A DNA stretch of 37,662 nucleotides from Lachnospiraceae bacterium (GCA_009911185.1 QXWW01000037.1:1-37662); one strand, 5' to 3'. Positions 8,177-16,392 are shown, counted from the stretch's first letter. Program-made: numbers and translations. The notes: a model not told the origin generated them from the sequence alone.

Positions 8177-8640
8177 CAAGGTATTTTCCCTTATTTATAA
8201 ATATGAAGGACAAACAGATTCTGGTATTTGGGGGCGGCAGGATTGCCTCCCGCCGGGTAAAAGCGTTGTTGGAATTTGGCGCAAGAGTACATGTGGTTGC
8301 GCCGCAAATTACGGAGGAATTAAAGGAGCTGGCGGTGCAGCAGCAAGGGCTGAGGCTGAGCTGCCGCAAATACCGTCCCAGTGAGCTGGAAGAAGAGGAT
8401 TTTGTTCTGGCGGCTACAGATGATGAAGAGGTAAATACCACGATTTTCCGCGAGTGCCGTCACAAAGGGATTCCTGTGAATGTGGCCTCGGATCAGGAAA
8501 AATGCGATTTTTATTTTCCAGGAATTGTGAAGCAGGGAGAAATTACTGTGGGAGTGACAACGGGAGGCAGCAACCACCGAAAAGCGGCAGAGGTAACGGA
8601 GAGCATCAGAAGGCAGCTTGCCAAAGGGGAAGGAGCTTAG
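8173..8640 (+). CDS. precorrin-2 dehydrogenase (siroheme synthase N-terminal type)
   Basis: This 155-residue NAD-dependent enzyme oxidises precorrin-2 to sirohydrochlorin; related proteins such as Met8 also chelate metal. The N-terminal Rossmann motif is FGGGRIASRRV (19-29). The conserved AATDDEEVN and PVNVASDQEKCDFYFPG segments and the C-terminal GVTTGGSNHRKA match the CysG N-terminal/Met8 family. The sequence is shorter than CysG because the methyltransferase is encoded elsewhere, in the cobA-hemD fusion. It overlaps the NUDIX gene, and the hemC start follows within 5 bases, so it belongs to the hem operon. Confidence 0.93.
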   Translation: MTRYFPLFINMKDKQILVFGGGRIASRRVKALLEFGARVHVVAPQITEELKELAVQQQGLRLSCRKYRPSELEEEDFVLAATDDEEVNTTIFRECRHKGIPVNVASDQEKCDFYFPGIVKQGEITVGVTTGGSNHRKAAEVTESIRRQLAKGEGA

Positions 8641-8644
8641 TATT

Positions 8645-9520
8645 TTGCAGACAATAAGAATTGGAACCAGGCAGAGTCGTCTCGCGCTGATACAGGCGGA
8701 ACTATTGGCGGACTATATCCGGCATTCCTGCCCAGGGCTTCGGGCAGAGCTTGTGGCGATGAAGACGACCGGGGATAAAATTTTAGACCGCAAACTGGAC
8801 GAAATTGGCGGAAAGGGCTTATTTGTCAAGGAACTGGATTGCGCGCTTCGGGAAGGGCGCAGCGATGTATCAGTTCACAGTCTGAAAGATGTTCCCGCGG
8901 CGGTGCCCAGGGATCTGCCTTTGTTGGGATTTTCCTGCCGTGCGGACGCCAGGGACGTGTTGGTACTGCCAAAAGGAGCTGACGTATTGGATACCCTGCG
9001 GCCTTTGGGGTGTTCGAGCGCAAGACGTACCGTCCAATTGAGAAGGCTGTTTCCAAAGATGGAAATAAAAAGTATCCGGGGCAACGTGCTGACCCGTCTT
9101 GAGAAGCTTGATCAGGGGCAGTACGGTGGCCTGGTGCTTGCTGCCGCAGGATTGAAACGGCTGGGGCTTGAAGAACGCATCAGCCGTTATTTTTCTGTAG
9201 AGGAGCTCGTGCCGGCGGCAGGGCAGGGGATACTGGCAGTCCAGGGCAGGCAGGGAGAAGAGTATGGATATCTGGAAGGTTTTTTTGATACGGACAGTAC
9301 ATACTGCGCTTTAGCAGAACGCAGCTTTATCCGGACGCTGGAGGGCGGCTGCAGTTCTCCGCTTGCGGCGTATGCGGCGATGGAGGCACAGGGAAAGATG
9401 AAATTAACGGGGATGTATGCAAAGGAAGGAAGTTTGGAATTTTACATTGACAGCGTTACAGGATGGAAAGAAGAGGCGGAAAAGCTGGGCAGGGAACTTG
9501 CGGTAAAAATGCGCCGGTGA
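8645..9520 (+). CDS. hemC: porphobilinogen deaminase (hydroxymethylbilane synthase)
   Basis: This 291-residue enzyme polymerises four porphobilinogens into hydroxymethylbilane. The N-terminal IRIGTRQSRLAL, the catalytic Asp82 in SLKDVPA and the dipyrromethane-cofactor Cys236 in EGGCSSPLAAYA are all present. The start is taken as TTG at 8645, 9 bases after AAGGAG; the in-frame TTG at 8618 lies inside the previous gene and would add nine residues before the family's normal N-terminus. It is the last gene before an accessory insertion that separates it from hemD. Confidence 0.95.
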   Translation: MQTIRIGTRQSRLALIQAELLADYIRHSCPGLRAELVAMKTTGDKILDRKLDEIGGKGLFVKELDCALREGRSDVSVHSLKDVPAAVPRDLPLLGFSCRADARDVLVLPKGADVLDTLRPLGCSSARRTVQLRRLFPKMEIKSIRGNVLTRLEKLDQGQYGGLVLAAAGLKRLGLEERISRYFSVEELVPAAGQGILAVQGRQGEEYGYLEGFFDTDSTYCALAERSFIRTLEGGCSSPLAAYAAMEAQGKMKLTGMYAKEGSLEFYIDSVTGWKEEAEKLGRELAVKMRR

Positions 9521-9597
9521 TTTTGTGTATGTTTGTTATTTTTTGCGTTTGCCAGAATGTACTTGCGTAAGATGGTGAAAAGTGGTAGAGTGAGCAG

Positions 9598-9632
9598 AAA
9601 CCAGCACATATGATTATATATGTTGGTTTTTA
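9598..9632 (+). terminator. probable intrinsic terminator after hemC
   Basis: An imperfect stem pairs AACCA...ACATAT with ATATGT-TGGTT across a short loop, with a small bulge, and runs directly into TTTTT. It lies about 80 bases after the hemC stop, a suitable place to end the first hem transcript. Confidence 0.55.
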
Positions 9633-9646
9633 CTTAAGGGGCGAAT

Positions 9647-9686
9647 ACAACGGCGTGGTCTGATTCTCGACGGCCGTTGTAATTTT
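9647..9686 (+). terminator. hairpin with T-rich tail before the accessory genes
   Basis: ACAACGGC at 9647-9654 pairs perfectly with GCCGTTGT at 9673-9680 across an 18-base loop, followed by AATTTT. It could be a second terminator or a leader structure of the next gene, which starts 12 bases later. Confidence 0.45.
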
Positions 9687-9697
9687 AGGAGAAACGA

Positions 9698-10095
9698 TTG
9701 GATAATGTCAACAAAAAACGAAAGAATATAGTATGGTCTTTACGCGAATTTATATTGAAAATTGCGGTAATGGCCGTTACCATCAGCATCGGTTTATGGT
9801 GCGGGTGGACCGATTCATATAATGGGTTTTACATTGCAGTGTTAGTGCAGTCTGTTAATAATTTATATGATGCCGGCGTTTTCCTTGAAGGATATACAAG
9901 ATTTATTACTGTTTTCAGCTAATTGCCTTTTTGGGTGCTTTAGTTTCGGCAATTTTGGCGATTGTTCATTTTACTGGACAGGGAAACATTGTTGATTCGC
10001 CAGAGTTTGTGGTTGGTATAGCGATAGCGCTTAGTGTTCCGGTAATACATTTCGGTATAGAGGTTTATAGCATGATACGGCAGAATCGGTTTTAG
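9698..10095 (+). pseudogene. membrane protein gene broken by a frameshift
   Basis: A TTG start behind TAGGAG opens a 74-codon frame that stops at 9922. A second frame, open from 9889 to a TAG at 10093-10095, continues with obviously membrane-like sequence such as LIAFLGALVSAILAIV and VVGIAIALSVPVIHFGIEVY. Adding one T to the T run at 9912-9915 would join them as ITVFQLIAFLGA, giving about 132 residues with several hydrophobic segments. The N-terminus is basic, then a helix (IAVMAVTISIGLWCG). I do not recognise the family. The break may be genuine decay, phase switching or a sequencing slip. Confidence 0.65.
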
Positions 10096-10108
10096 CGAGG
10101 TATGGATT

Positions 10109-10405
10109 ATGATAATAGGGATTTGGATTTTGATGGTTATTTTTCTGGTTATTGTTTTTGGGGAAATAAAATACTATTATTTTGATAAAAGTAAAAATTT
10201 AAAAGAGAATAAGATTGTTTGCAGGGATTGGGAAGATCATGTCGACACGGATATGGCTAAACTATCTATGGAGCAGACGGATGATGAATTTGTGTCTACA
10301 CAGGCGCTGGTGATGAGAGGTTCATGGAGATTAGCACAGAATCAGGTAATGGGCAGGAAGAGCTTTCACATGCTTCGCTCACAGGAATATAATAAGATGC
10401 TATAA
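10109..10405 (+). CDS. small single-pass membrane protein, unknown
   Basis: This 98-residue protein has one N-terminal hydrophobic helix (about residues 2-18, IIGIWILMVIFLVIVFG) followed by a charged tail of about 80 residues, probably cytoplasmic or surface-exposed. The tail is acidic in the middle (WEDHVDTDMAKL) and ends basic. No enzyme motif is visible. It sits 13 bases after the broken membrane protein gene and 17 bases before the next, so the three look like one accessory operon. The base composition is AT-richer than the flanking hem genes. Confidence 0.6.
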   Translation: MIIGIWILMVIFLVIVFGEIKYYYFDKSKNLKENKIVCRDWEDHVDTDMAKLSMEQTDDEFVSTQALVMRGSWRLAQNQVMGRKSFHMLRSQEYNKML

Positions 10406-10422
10406 AAGATATTGGGAGAAGA

Positions 10423-10973
10423 GTGAAACAGACGGAAGTATTTGCTATGTTAAGTAAGCCGGATATATGCCATTATTTTGATGAAATGAGTCAGGTGCAT
10501 ATGTATACCAAGCATTATTTGCTTATTTCCGAGGAAATTTCAGAAGATGGAATAACTTTCTTGCAGCCTCTTAAGGAGCATAGGGACGCATATGATCATT
10601 TGATGAGAGTGTTTGCGCTTTCAATGAAGGACAGGGAAGGCGCTGAGGCAGAAAAGTACGCACTCGATAATGTCAAAAAAGCGTTTGGGCATGAATATAG
10701 AGCATTTTTTGATACAGCGGACTGGTTTACTTATATTTGCAGAAAATATATCAGAGAGGAATTATCATTTCGTGCGAAAAAGAAAAAGTATGAGCAAACA
10801 TATGCAGACTTTGAAGAGGTAAAAACCTTCTTAAACGAAGTTCCTTTTTTATATCTAAGTATCGGGAAGAAAAAGATGTCAGTAATCATGAACCGATTTT
10901 AAGTGAGGTATTAGAATATATTAAAACAATGGACAGATTATTGGAAATCTATAAAAAAGTGAAAGCTTTATAA
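10423..10973 (+). pseudogene. hypothetical helical protein gene with C-terminal frameshift
   Basis: A GTG start behind GGGAGAAGA opens a 159-codon frame ending at 10902. Past about 10845 the reading degenerates, while another frame carries a convincing coding tail, SKYREEKDVSNHEPILSE then VLEYIKTMDRLLEIYKKVKAL, to a TAA at 10971-10973. One more T in the six-T run at 10845-10850 would restore about 183 residues reading through EVPFFISKYREE. The restored protein is soluble, highly helical and charged, without a recognised motif. It is the second gene of this trio with an apparent one-base loss in a T run. Confidence 0.65.
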
Positions 10974-10978
10974 TTTAG

Positions 10979-11013
10979 AAAGGGACCGAAGGACAATAAA
11001 ACGGTCCTTTTTC
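10979..11013 (+). terminator. intrinsic terminator after the accessory genes
   Basis: GGACCG pairs with CGGTCC, extended by a G-T pair and A-T pairs into the following TTTTT tract. It lies six bases beyond the restored end of the last accessory gene. Confidence 0.7.
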
Positions 11014-11084
11014 TATGGTATTTTCTCTGCTCAGAACCTTTCTAATTATGTTTATGTATGAAAAGAAGCGGAGAATTTCACTTA

Positions 11085-11113
11085 TCGACGAATGTCTCTT
11101 TCTGTGTTATGAT
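11085..11113 (+). promoter_or_regulatory. candidate promoter of the GTPase-NYN/cobA-hemD unit
   Basis: TCGACG (11085-11090) and TATGAT (11108-11113) are 17 bases apart, with an extended TG upstream of the -10. A short inverted repeat (ATAAT/ATTAT around AAGGGT) lies right at the expected transcript start. This is the only good promoter between the preceding terminator and the start at 11155. Confidence 0.5.
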
Positions 11114-11154
11114 AATAAGGGTATTATTATAAATGACAGAAAGGGGTATTTTCG

Positions 11155-13869
11155 ATGGATAACACATCTGAAAATAAGCCGGTAAAATATATTAGCGTGG
11201 GTCTTTTAGCTCATGTCGATGCAGGAAAAACCACGCTTTCCGAGGCGCTTCTCTATGTCGGCGGAAGTATCCGCAAGTTTGGAAGAGTGGACAGCCGGGA
11301 TGCTTTTTTAGATACCGATGAACGAGAGCGGGCAAGGGGAATCACGATTTTTTCCAAACAGGCGGTATTAAAACTTTCCAATACGATAGTTACGCTGCTG
11401 GATACGCCGGGGCATGTAGATTTCTCAGCGGAGATGGAGCGGACCTTACAGATATTGGACTATGCGGTTCTTGTCATCAGCGGTTCCGACGGCGTGCAGG
11501 GGCATACCCGCACGCTCTGGCAGCTTCTGAAGAAATATGAAATTCCGGTGTTTTTGTTTATCAATAAAATGGATCAGCCGCACACGGACAAAAAACATTT
11601 AATGGAAGAGCTGAAAGAAAAATTATCGCAAAACTGCCTGGATTTTTCCGATATGGAGACAGAAGAATTTCAGGAAAATGCAGCCGTTTGCAGAGAGGAT
11701 GTGCTGGAATATTATCTGGAACATGGCGAGGTGACAAAAGAGCAGATCCGGGAACTGATTTTTGAGCGCAGTATCTTCCCCTGTTTTTTTGGCTCAGCTT
11801 TGAAATGCAGCGGAATAGAAGAATTTCTGGAAGCGCTGGAGAGATTTGCCATACAGCCAGATTATCCGCAGGAATTTGGCGCGAAGGTCTATAAGATTAC
11901 CAGGGACGGTCAGGGAAACCGCCTGACGCATTTGAAGGTGACAGGCGGCAGCTTGAAGGTAAAGACTTCCCCCGCAGGCACTCAGGAAAAAATTAATCAG
12001 ATTCGCATCTACTCTGGGGAAAAATTTGAAACGGCAGCGGAAGCACAGGCAGGTACGGTCTGTGCCGTAACAGGTCTGCAAGATACAAGTGCGGGACAGG
12101 GGCTGGGAACAGAGAAAGACGCGCCGATGCCGGTACTGCTGCCGGTACTGACCTGCCAGGTATTGCTGCCGGATGGATGTGATACTGGAAAAATGCTGGA
12201 CAATCTGCGCAGGCTTCAGGAAGAAGAGCCAGAGCTTCATATTGTCTGGGATGAAGTTCTGCAGGAAATAAGAGTGCAGGTTATGGGCGAGATTCAGCTT
12301 GAAATTCTAAAAAGCCTGATTCTGGAACGTTTTGGAGCAGAAGTTTCTTTCGGGGCAGGAGATATTTTGTACAAAGAGACGATTGCCAGGCCGGTGGAGG
12401 GCGTAGGGCATTACGAACCGCTGCGGCATTATGCCGAAGTCCATTTGCTGCTGGAACCGGGAACGCCGGGAAGCGGCCTGCAGTTTGATACAACCTGCAG
12501 TGAAGATGTTCTGGACCGCAACTGGCAGCGTCTGGTGCTGACACATTTAGAAGAAAAAGAACATAAGGGCGTCCTCACAGGCGCGGCAATTACAGATATG
12601 AAGATTACGCTGATAACGGGGCGCGCCCACCTCAAACATACTGAGGGCGGTGATTTCAGGCAGGCGACGTACCGCGCGCTGCGCCAGGGACTGATGGAGG
12701 CTGAGTCTGTGCTTTTAGAACCCGTCTATGCGTTCCGCCTGGAGATTCCGGAGCAGATGATTGGACGTGCCATGACGGACGTAGAGCGGATGCACGGAGT
12801 GTTTGAACTGCCGCAAACGCAGGGAGGAATGGCAGTGCTGACGGGAACAGCCCCGGCTTCAAAGATGCAGGATTATCAGCAGGAAGTATTACAATATACC
12901 AAAGGGAGCGGAAAGTTATTCTGCAGTCTCAAAGGTTATGAGCCTTGCCATAATACGCAGGAAGTGATGGAACAGAAAAAATATGATCCGGAGGGAGATT
13001 TGGAAAATACGCCTGATTCTGTATTTTGTGCACATGGAGCGGGATTTGTGGTGAAATGGGGGCAGGTAAAAGACTATATGCAGGTAGAGACGCCTGTTCA
13101 GGTACGCAGAATTTTAGAAGGGAAGAATGAGTCAGGCCCCCAGGTTCGGGAAGACGTGCAGGCCAGCGGCGTAAAGCGGGAGCAGCCAGAATCAGGTTTG
13201 CAGGAAGAGCAATGGATTGGGGAGGATGAAGTGGAAGCCATTTTATCCAGAACCTTCGGCGCCAATAAGCATGATAAGGAGTCGGCGAGGAAGGGATATC
13301 ACAGACGAAGGCCGGGATATCAGGAACATACGGTGTCCTTTACCCGTACGTTTCAAATTCCACAGAAAAAAGAGGAATATTTTCTGGTGGACGGGTATAA
13401 TATGATATTTGCCTGGCAGGAATTGAAGGAGCTGGCGGAGCAAAATATTGACAGCGCCAGAGACAGGCTGCTGGATATTATGTGTAATTATCAGGGGATT
13501 CAGGGCTGCCATCTGATTGTGGTCTTTGACGCCTACCGGGTGCAGCAGCATCAGACGGAAATTCTTAATTATCATAATATACATGTAGTATATACCAAAG
13601 AGGCAGAGACGGCGGACCAGTATATTGAGAAATTTGCTCACGAACATGCCAGAGAGTACCGTGTCCGGGTCGCCACATCGGACGGATTGGAACAGATCAT
13701 TATAAGAGGCCAGGGCTGCGGTCTGGTTTCTGCAAAAGAGCTGTGGAAGGAAATTAAGTATCTGGAAAGGGAGCTGAAGGAAGGACTGAAAGAGGGGCAG
13801 AGGAAGGGCAGATATTTTCTGGGGGACGCGATACCCCAAGAAGTGAAAGGGCAGATTCTAGAAGAATGA
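11155..13869 (+). CDS. TetM-like ribosomal GTPase fused to a YacP/Rae1-like NYN nuclease domain
   Basis: This 904-residue protein starts as an EF-G/TetM-family translational GTPase: G1 AHVDAGKTT (19-27), RGIT (61-64), DTPGH (83-87), NKMD (137-140) and SALK (214-217), then domains II-V to about residue 640. After a charged linker (about 650-735) comes an NYN/PIN-like domain: LVDGYNMIF (744-752, Asp746), VVFDAY (Asp792), ETADQYIE (Asp821) and ATSDGLEQ (Asp843). This resembles YacP/Rae1, a ribosome-associated mRNA nuclease. The domain IV loop that in TetM reads YSPVST is here LKHTEGGDF, so classic tetracycline release is doubtful. The SD is GAAAGGGG. The gene lies 9 bases before cobA-hemD. Domain assignments are firm; the role of the fusion is unknown. 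Confidence 0.9.
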   Translation: MDNTSENKPVKYISVGLLAHVDAGKTTLSEALLYVGGSIRKFGRVDSRDAFLDTDERERARGITIFSKQAVLKLSNTIVTLLDTPGHVDFSAEMERTLQILDYAVLVISGSDGVQGHTRTLWQLLKKYEIPVFLFINKMDQPHTDKKHLMEELKEKLSQNCLDFSDMETEEFQENAAVCREDVLEYYLEHGEVTKEQIRELIFERSIFPCFFGSALKCSGIEEFLEALERFAIQPDYPQEFGAKVYKITRDGQGNRLTHLKVTGGSLKVKTSPAGTQEKINQIRIYSGEKFETAAEAQAGTVCAVTGLQDTSAGQGLGTEKDAPMPVLLPVLTCQVLLPDGCDTGKMLDNLRRLQEEEPELHIVWDEVLQEIRVQVMGEIQLEILKSLILERFGAEVSFGAGDILYKETIARPVEGVGHYEPLRHYAEVHLLLEPGTPGSGLQFDTTCSEDVLDRNWQRLVLTHLEEKEHKGVLTGAAITDMKITLITGRAHLKHTEGGDFRQATYRALRQGLMEAESVLLEPVYAFRLEIPEQMIGRAMTDVERMHGVFELPQTQGGMAVLTGTAPASKMQDYQQEVLQYTKGSGKLFCSLKGYEPCHNTQEVMEQKKYDPEGDLENTPDSVFCAHGAGFVVKWGQVKDYMQVETPVQVRRILEGKNESGPQVREDVQASGVKREQPESGLQEEQWIGEDEVEAILSRTFGANKHDKESARKGYHRRRPGYQEHTVSFTRTFQIPQKKEEYFLVDGYNMIFAWQELKELAEQNIDSARDRLLDIMCNYQGIQGCHLIVVFDAYRVQQHQTEILNYHNIHVVYTKEAETADQYIEKFAHEHAREYRVRVATSDGLEQIIIRGQGCGLVSAKELWKEIKYLERELKEGLKEGQRKGRYFLGDAIPQEVKGQILEE

Positions 13870-13878
13870 GGTAAGGAA

Positions 13879-15417
13879 ATGAAGGGAAAAGTATGGCTGG
13901 TGGGCGCAGGCCCAGGTGATCCGGGACTGCTTACCGTCAAAGGCAGAGAAGTGTTGGAACAGGCGCAGGTGGTGGTTTATGACCGCTTAGTGGGAGAGGG
14001 GATTTTAAATCTGATTCCACAGCAGGCAGAAATCATAGATGTAGGAAAACGCGCCAGTAACCATACCATGCCTCAGGAGAAAATCAATCAGGTTTTGTTT
14101 GAGAAAGCGCTGGAGGGAAAGCGGGTGGTGCGCCTCAAAGGTGGAGATCCTTTTGTGTTTGGCAGAGGCGGTGAAGAGCTTGCGCTGCTGGCAGAACGAG
14201 GCGTTTCCTACGAAGTAGTGCCGGGAGTGACTTCAGCATTTGCAGTTCCGGCATATGCCGGGATCCCCGTGACACATCGTGATTTCGCGTCTTCTGTCCA
14301 TGTGATTACCGGACATAAGAAAGCGGGGGAAAAGCTGCAGCTTGATTTCAAGTCGTTGGCACGATTGTCTGGAACACTGGTATTTCTCATGAGTGTTTCA
14401 GCAATTTCTCAGATTTGCCAGGGATTACTTGAGGCAGGCATGAAACCGGAAACGCCTGCGGCGGCGCTGCAGCAGGGAACAGGCGCCGCACAGAAAAAAA
14501 TCATCACAGATTTGGAGCATCTGCCAGCCAAAGTGCAAGAACAGGGCGTGCATTCGCCGGCAATTTTTATGGTAGGCAGCGTGTGCGCACTTGGAAATGA
14601 ATTTGGCTGGTATGAGAAGCTTCCTCTGTTTGGCAGGAAAATTCTGGTGACACGGCCAAGAGAACGGAGCGGAACTTTAAGCCGCAGGCTGCGTGAGCTG
14701 GGAGCGGAAGTATTAGAACTTCCGGCAATCCGTACAGAGCTGTTAGAAAACAGCCAAAGGCTGATAGAGGAATTGGAAAGGCTTGCAGAATATCAATATC
14801 TGGTATTTACCTCTCCGGCAGGTGTGAACCTGTTTTTCGATGAGCTGAAGCGTCAGGGGAAGGATATCCGTTCTCTTGGCTCAGCTCAAATTGCCGCGAT
14901 TGGAAAAGGAACCAGAAAGGAATTGGAGGACCGGGGGCTGATCTGTGCCTTAATGCCGGAGATATATGATGGAAAGCATCTGGGTATCCTGCTGGGAGAA
15001 AGCTGCCAGACAGGAGATAAGATCTTAATCCCCAGGGCGGAACGGGGAAATGCGCAGTTGATTGAGGAAATAGAAAAACGGGTTTCTGTGAATATTACAG
15101 ATCTGCCGGTTTATCGGACCGTTTATGAAAAACCGAATGAGCTGATTGACGAGAAAAAACAGATCGAAAACGGGCAGATTCGGATGGCAGTATTTACCAG
15201 CGTCTCCACGGTCCGGGGGTTTGCAGCAGTCGTAGAGGGGCTTGATTACAGTCTGGTACATGCCGTGTGCATCGGAGCACAGACGGAGGCGGCGGCAAAG
15301 AAGCTGGGGATGCAGACCGAGACAGCGAAAAAAGCAGATTTAGACAGTCTTGTGGAAGCCTGCGTATCAATGGCGCAACATTTAAATATTCAGGAGGCGG
15401 ACGACATATGGAATTAA
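13879..15417 (+). CDS. fused uroporphyrinogen-III C-methyltransferase / uroporphyrinogen-III synthase
   Basis: This 512-residue bifunctional protein joins two steps around uroporphyrinogen III. Residues 1 to about 245 are a SAM-dependent methyltransferase (CobA/SUMT): GAGPGDPGLLTVKG (9-22), VRLKGGDPFVFGRGGEE (84-100) and VPGVTSA (114-120). It methylates uroporphyrinogen III at C-2 and C-7 to precorrin-2. From about 247 (PLFGRKILVTRPRE) to the end is a HemD domain that cyclises hydroxymethylbilane with inversion of ring D. Such fusions are common in Clostridia. It starts 9 bases after the GTPase-nuclease gene with a GGTAAGGA SD and overlaps hemB by 10 bases. Confidence 0.95.
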   Translation: MKGKVWLVGAGPGDPGLLTVKGREVLEQAQVVVYDRLVGEGILNLIPQQAEIIDVGKRASNHTMPQEKINQVLFEKALEGKRVVRLKGGDPFVFGRGGEELALLAERGVSYEVVPGVTSAFAVPAYAGIPVTHRDFASSVHVITGHKKAGEKLQLDFKSLARLSGTLVFLMSVSAISQICQGLLEAGMKPETPAAALQQGTGAAQKKIITDLEHLPAKVQEQGVHSPAIFMVGSVCALGNEFGWYEKLPLFGRKILVTRPRERSGTLSRRLRELGAEVLELPAIRTELLENSQRLIEELERLAEYQYLVFTSPAGVNLFFDELKRQGKDIRSLGSAQIAAIGKGTRKELEDRGLICALMPEIYDGKHLGILLGESCQTGDKILIPRAERGNAQLIEEIEKRVSVNITDLPVYRTVYEKPNELIDEKKQIENGQIRMAVFTSVSTVRGFAAVVEGLDYSLVHAVCIGAQTEAAAKKLGMQTETAKKADLDSLVEACVSMAQHLNIQEADDIWN

Positions 15418-16391
15418 GAAACAGACCGCGGCGGCTTCGCCAAAATGCGGTGTTGCGGAAGATGGTAAGGGAAACCAGAATGGATAAATCTTCTCTGGTC
15501 TATCCGATGTTTGTGACAGAAGGCAGGAATCTCAAAGAGGAAATTATTTCCATGCCGGGACAGTACCGTTACAGCGTGGACCGGATGGAAGAGAAACTGA
15601 CAGAGCTGTATGATTCCGGGGTAAGTTCTGTCATGCTCTTTGGAATCCCGGCACAGAAAGATGAGCTGGGAAGCGGCGCCTATGCCAGCGACGGGATTGT
15701 GCAGAAAGCATTCCGCAGGGCAAAAGAAGTATGTCCTGATATGTATTTAATTGGAGACGTCTGCATGTGTGAGTACACATCCCATGGACACTGCGGCGTA
15801 CTGCGGGAAGAAACGGTAGACAATGACCAGACCTTAAAGCTGCTGGCGCAGACAGCGCTTTCCCAGGTACAGGCTGGCGCAGATATGGTGGCGCCTTCCG
15901 ATATGATGGACGGCAGGGTGCTTGCCATCCGCAGGAAGCTGGATGAGCATGGATATATCAATACTCCGATTATGTCTTATGCTGTAAAATTTGCTTCCTC
16001 TTTTTACGGACCGTTTCGGGAAGCAGCGGATTCCGCGCCGTCGTTCGGAGACCGGAAATCTTATCAGATGGATTATCACAACCGCAGAGAAGCGTGGAAA
16101 GAAGCCATGCTGGATGTGGAGGAAGGCGCGGATATCATCATGGTCAAACCTGCCATGGCATATGGGGATTTAATCCGGGAGGTGAAGGAGCGTATACATA
16201 TTCCGGTGGCGTCTTATTCTGTCAGCGGAGAATACGCAATGGTAAAAGCGGCGGCGCAGGCAGGATTTGTGGATGAAACCAGTATTCTGTGTGAGATGGC
16301 AGTCAGCGCTTACCGTGCTGGAACAGATATTTATATCAGCTATTTTGCCAAAGAGCTGGCAGAATGTATGGATCAGGGAATGATCGGCTGA
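15408..16391 (+). CDS. hemB: delta-aminolevulinic acid dehydratase (porphobilinogen synthase)
   Basis: This 327-residue enzyme condenses two 5-aminolevulinates to porphobilinogen. The two active-site lysines are Lys194 (YAVKFASSFYGPF) and Lys247 (MVKPAMAY). Cysteines 119, 121 and 129 in DVCMCEYTSHGHCG form the zinc site, so this is the zinc-dependent type. The ATG at 15408 is preceded by AGGAGG and gives the family N-terminus RPRRLR. An upstream in-frame start at 15267 would lie in another gene. It overlaps the end of the cobA-hemD fusion, implying coupled translation. A hairpin repeat follows immediately. Confidence 0.96.
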   Translation: MELRNRPRRLRQNAVLRKMVRETRMDKSSLVYPMFVTEGRNLKEEIISMPGQYRYSVDRMEEKLTELYDSGVSSVMLFGIPAQKDELGSGAYASDGIVQKAFRRAKEVCPDMYLIGDVCMCEYTSHGHCGVLREETVDNDQTLKLLAQTALSQVQAGADMVAPSDMMDGRVLAIRRKLDEHGYINTPIMSYAVKFASSFYGPFREAADSAPSFGDRKSYQMDYHNRREAWKEAMLDVEEGADIIMVKPAMAYGDLIREVKERIHIPVASYSVSGEYAMVKAAAQAGFVDETSILCEMAVSAYRAGTDIYISYFAKELAECMDQGMIG

Positions 16392-16392
16392 A

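Noticed and set aside
13243-13839. 198-codon minus-strand frame inside the NYN region
   Set aside because: The plus strand encodes clear NYN motifs; the antisense frame has no family match and an atypical composition.
11155-13869. Ordinary tetracycline-resistance gene
   Set aside because: Family similarity is clear, but the domain IV contact loop differs and a nuclease domain is fused, so resistance should not be assumed.
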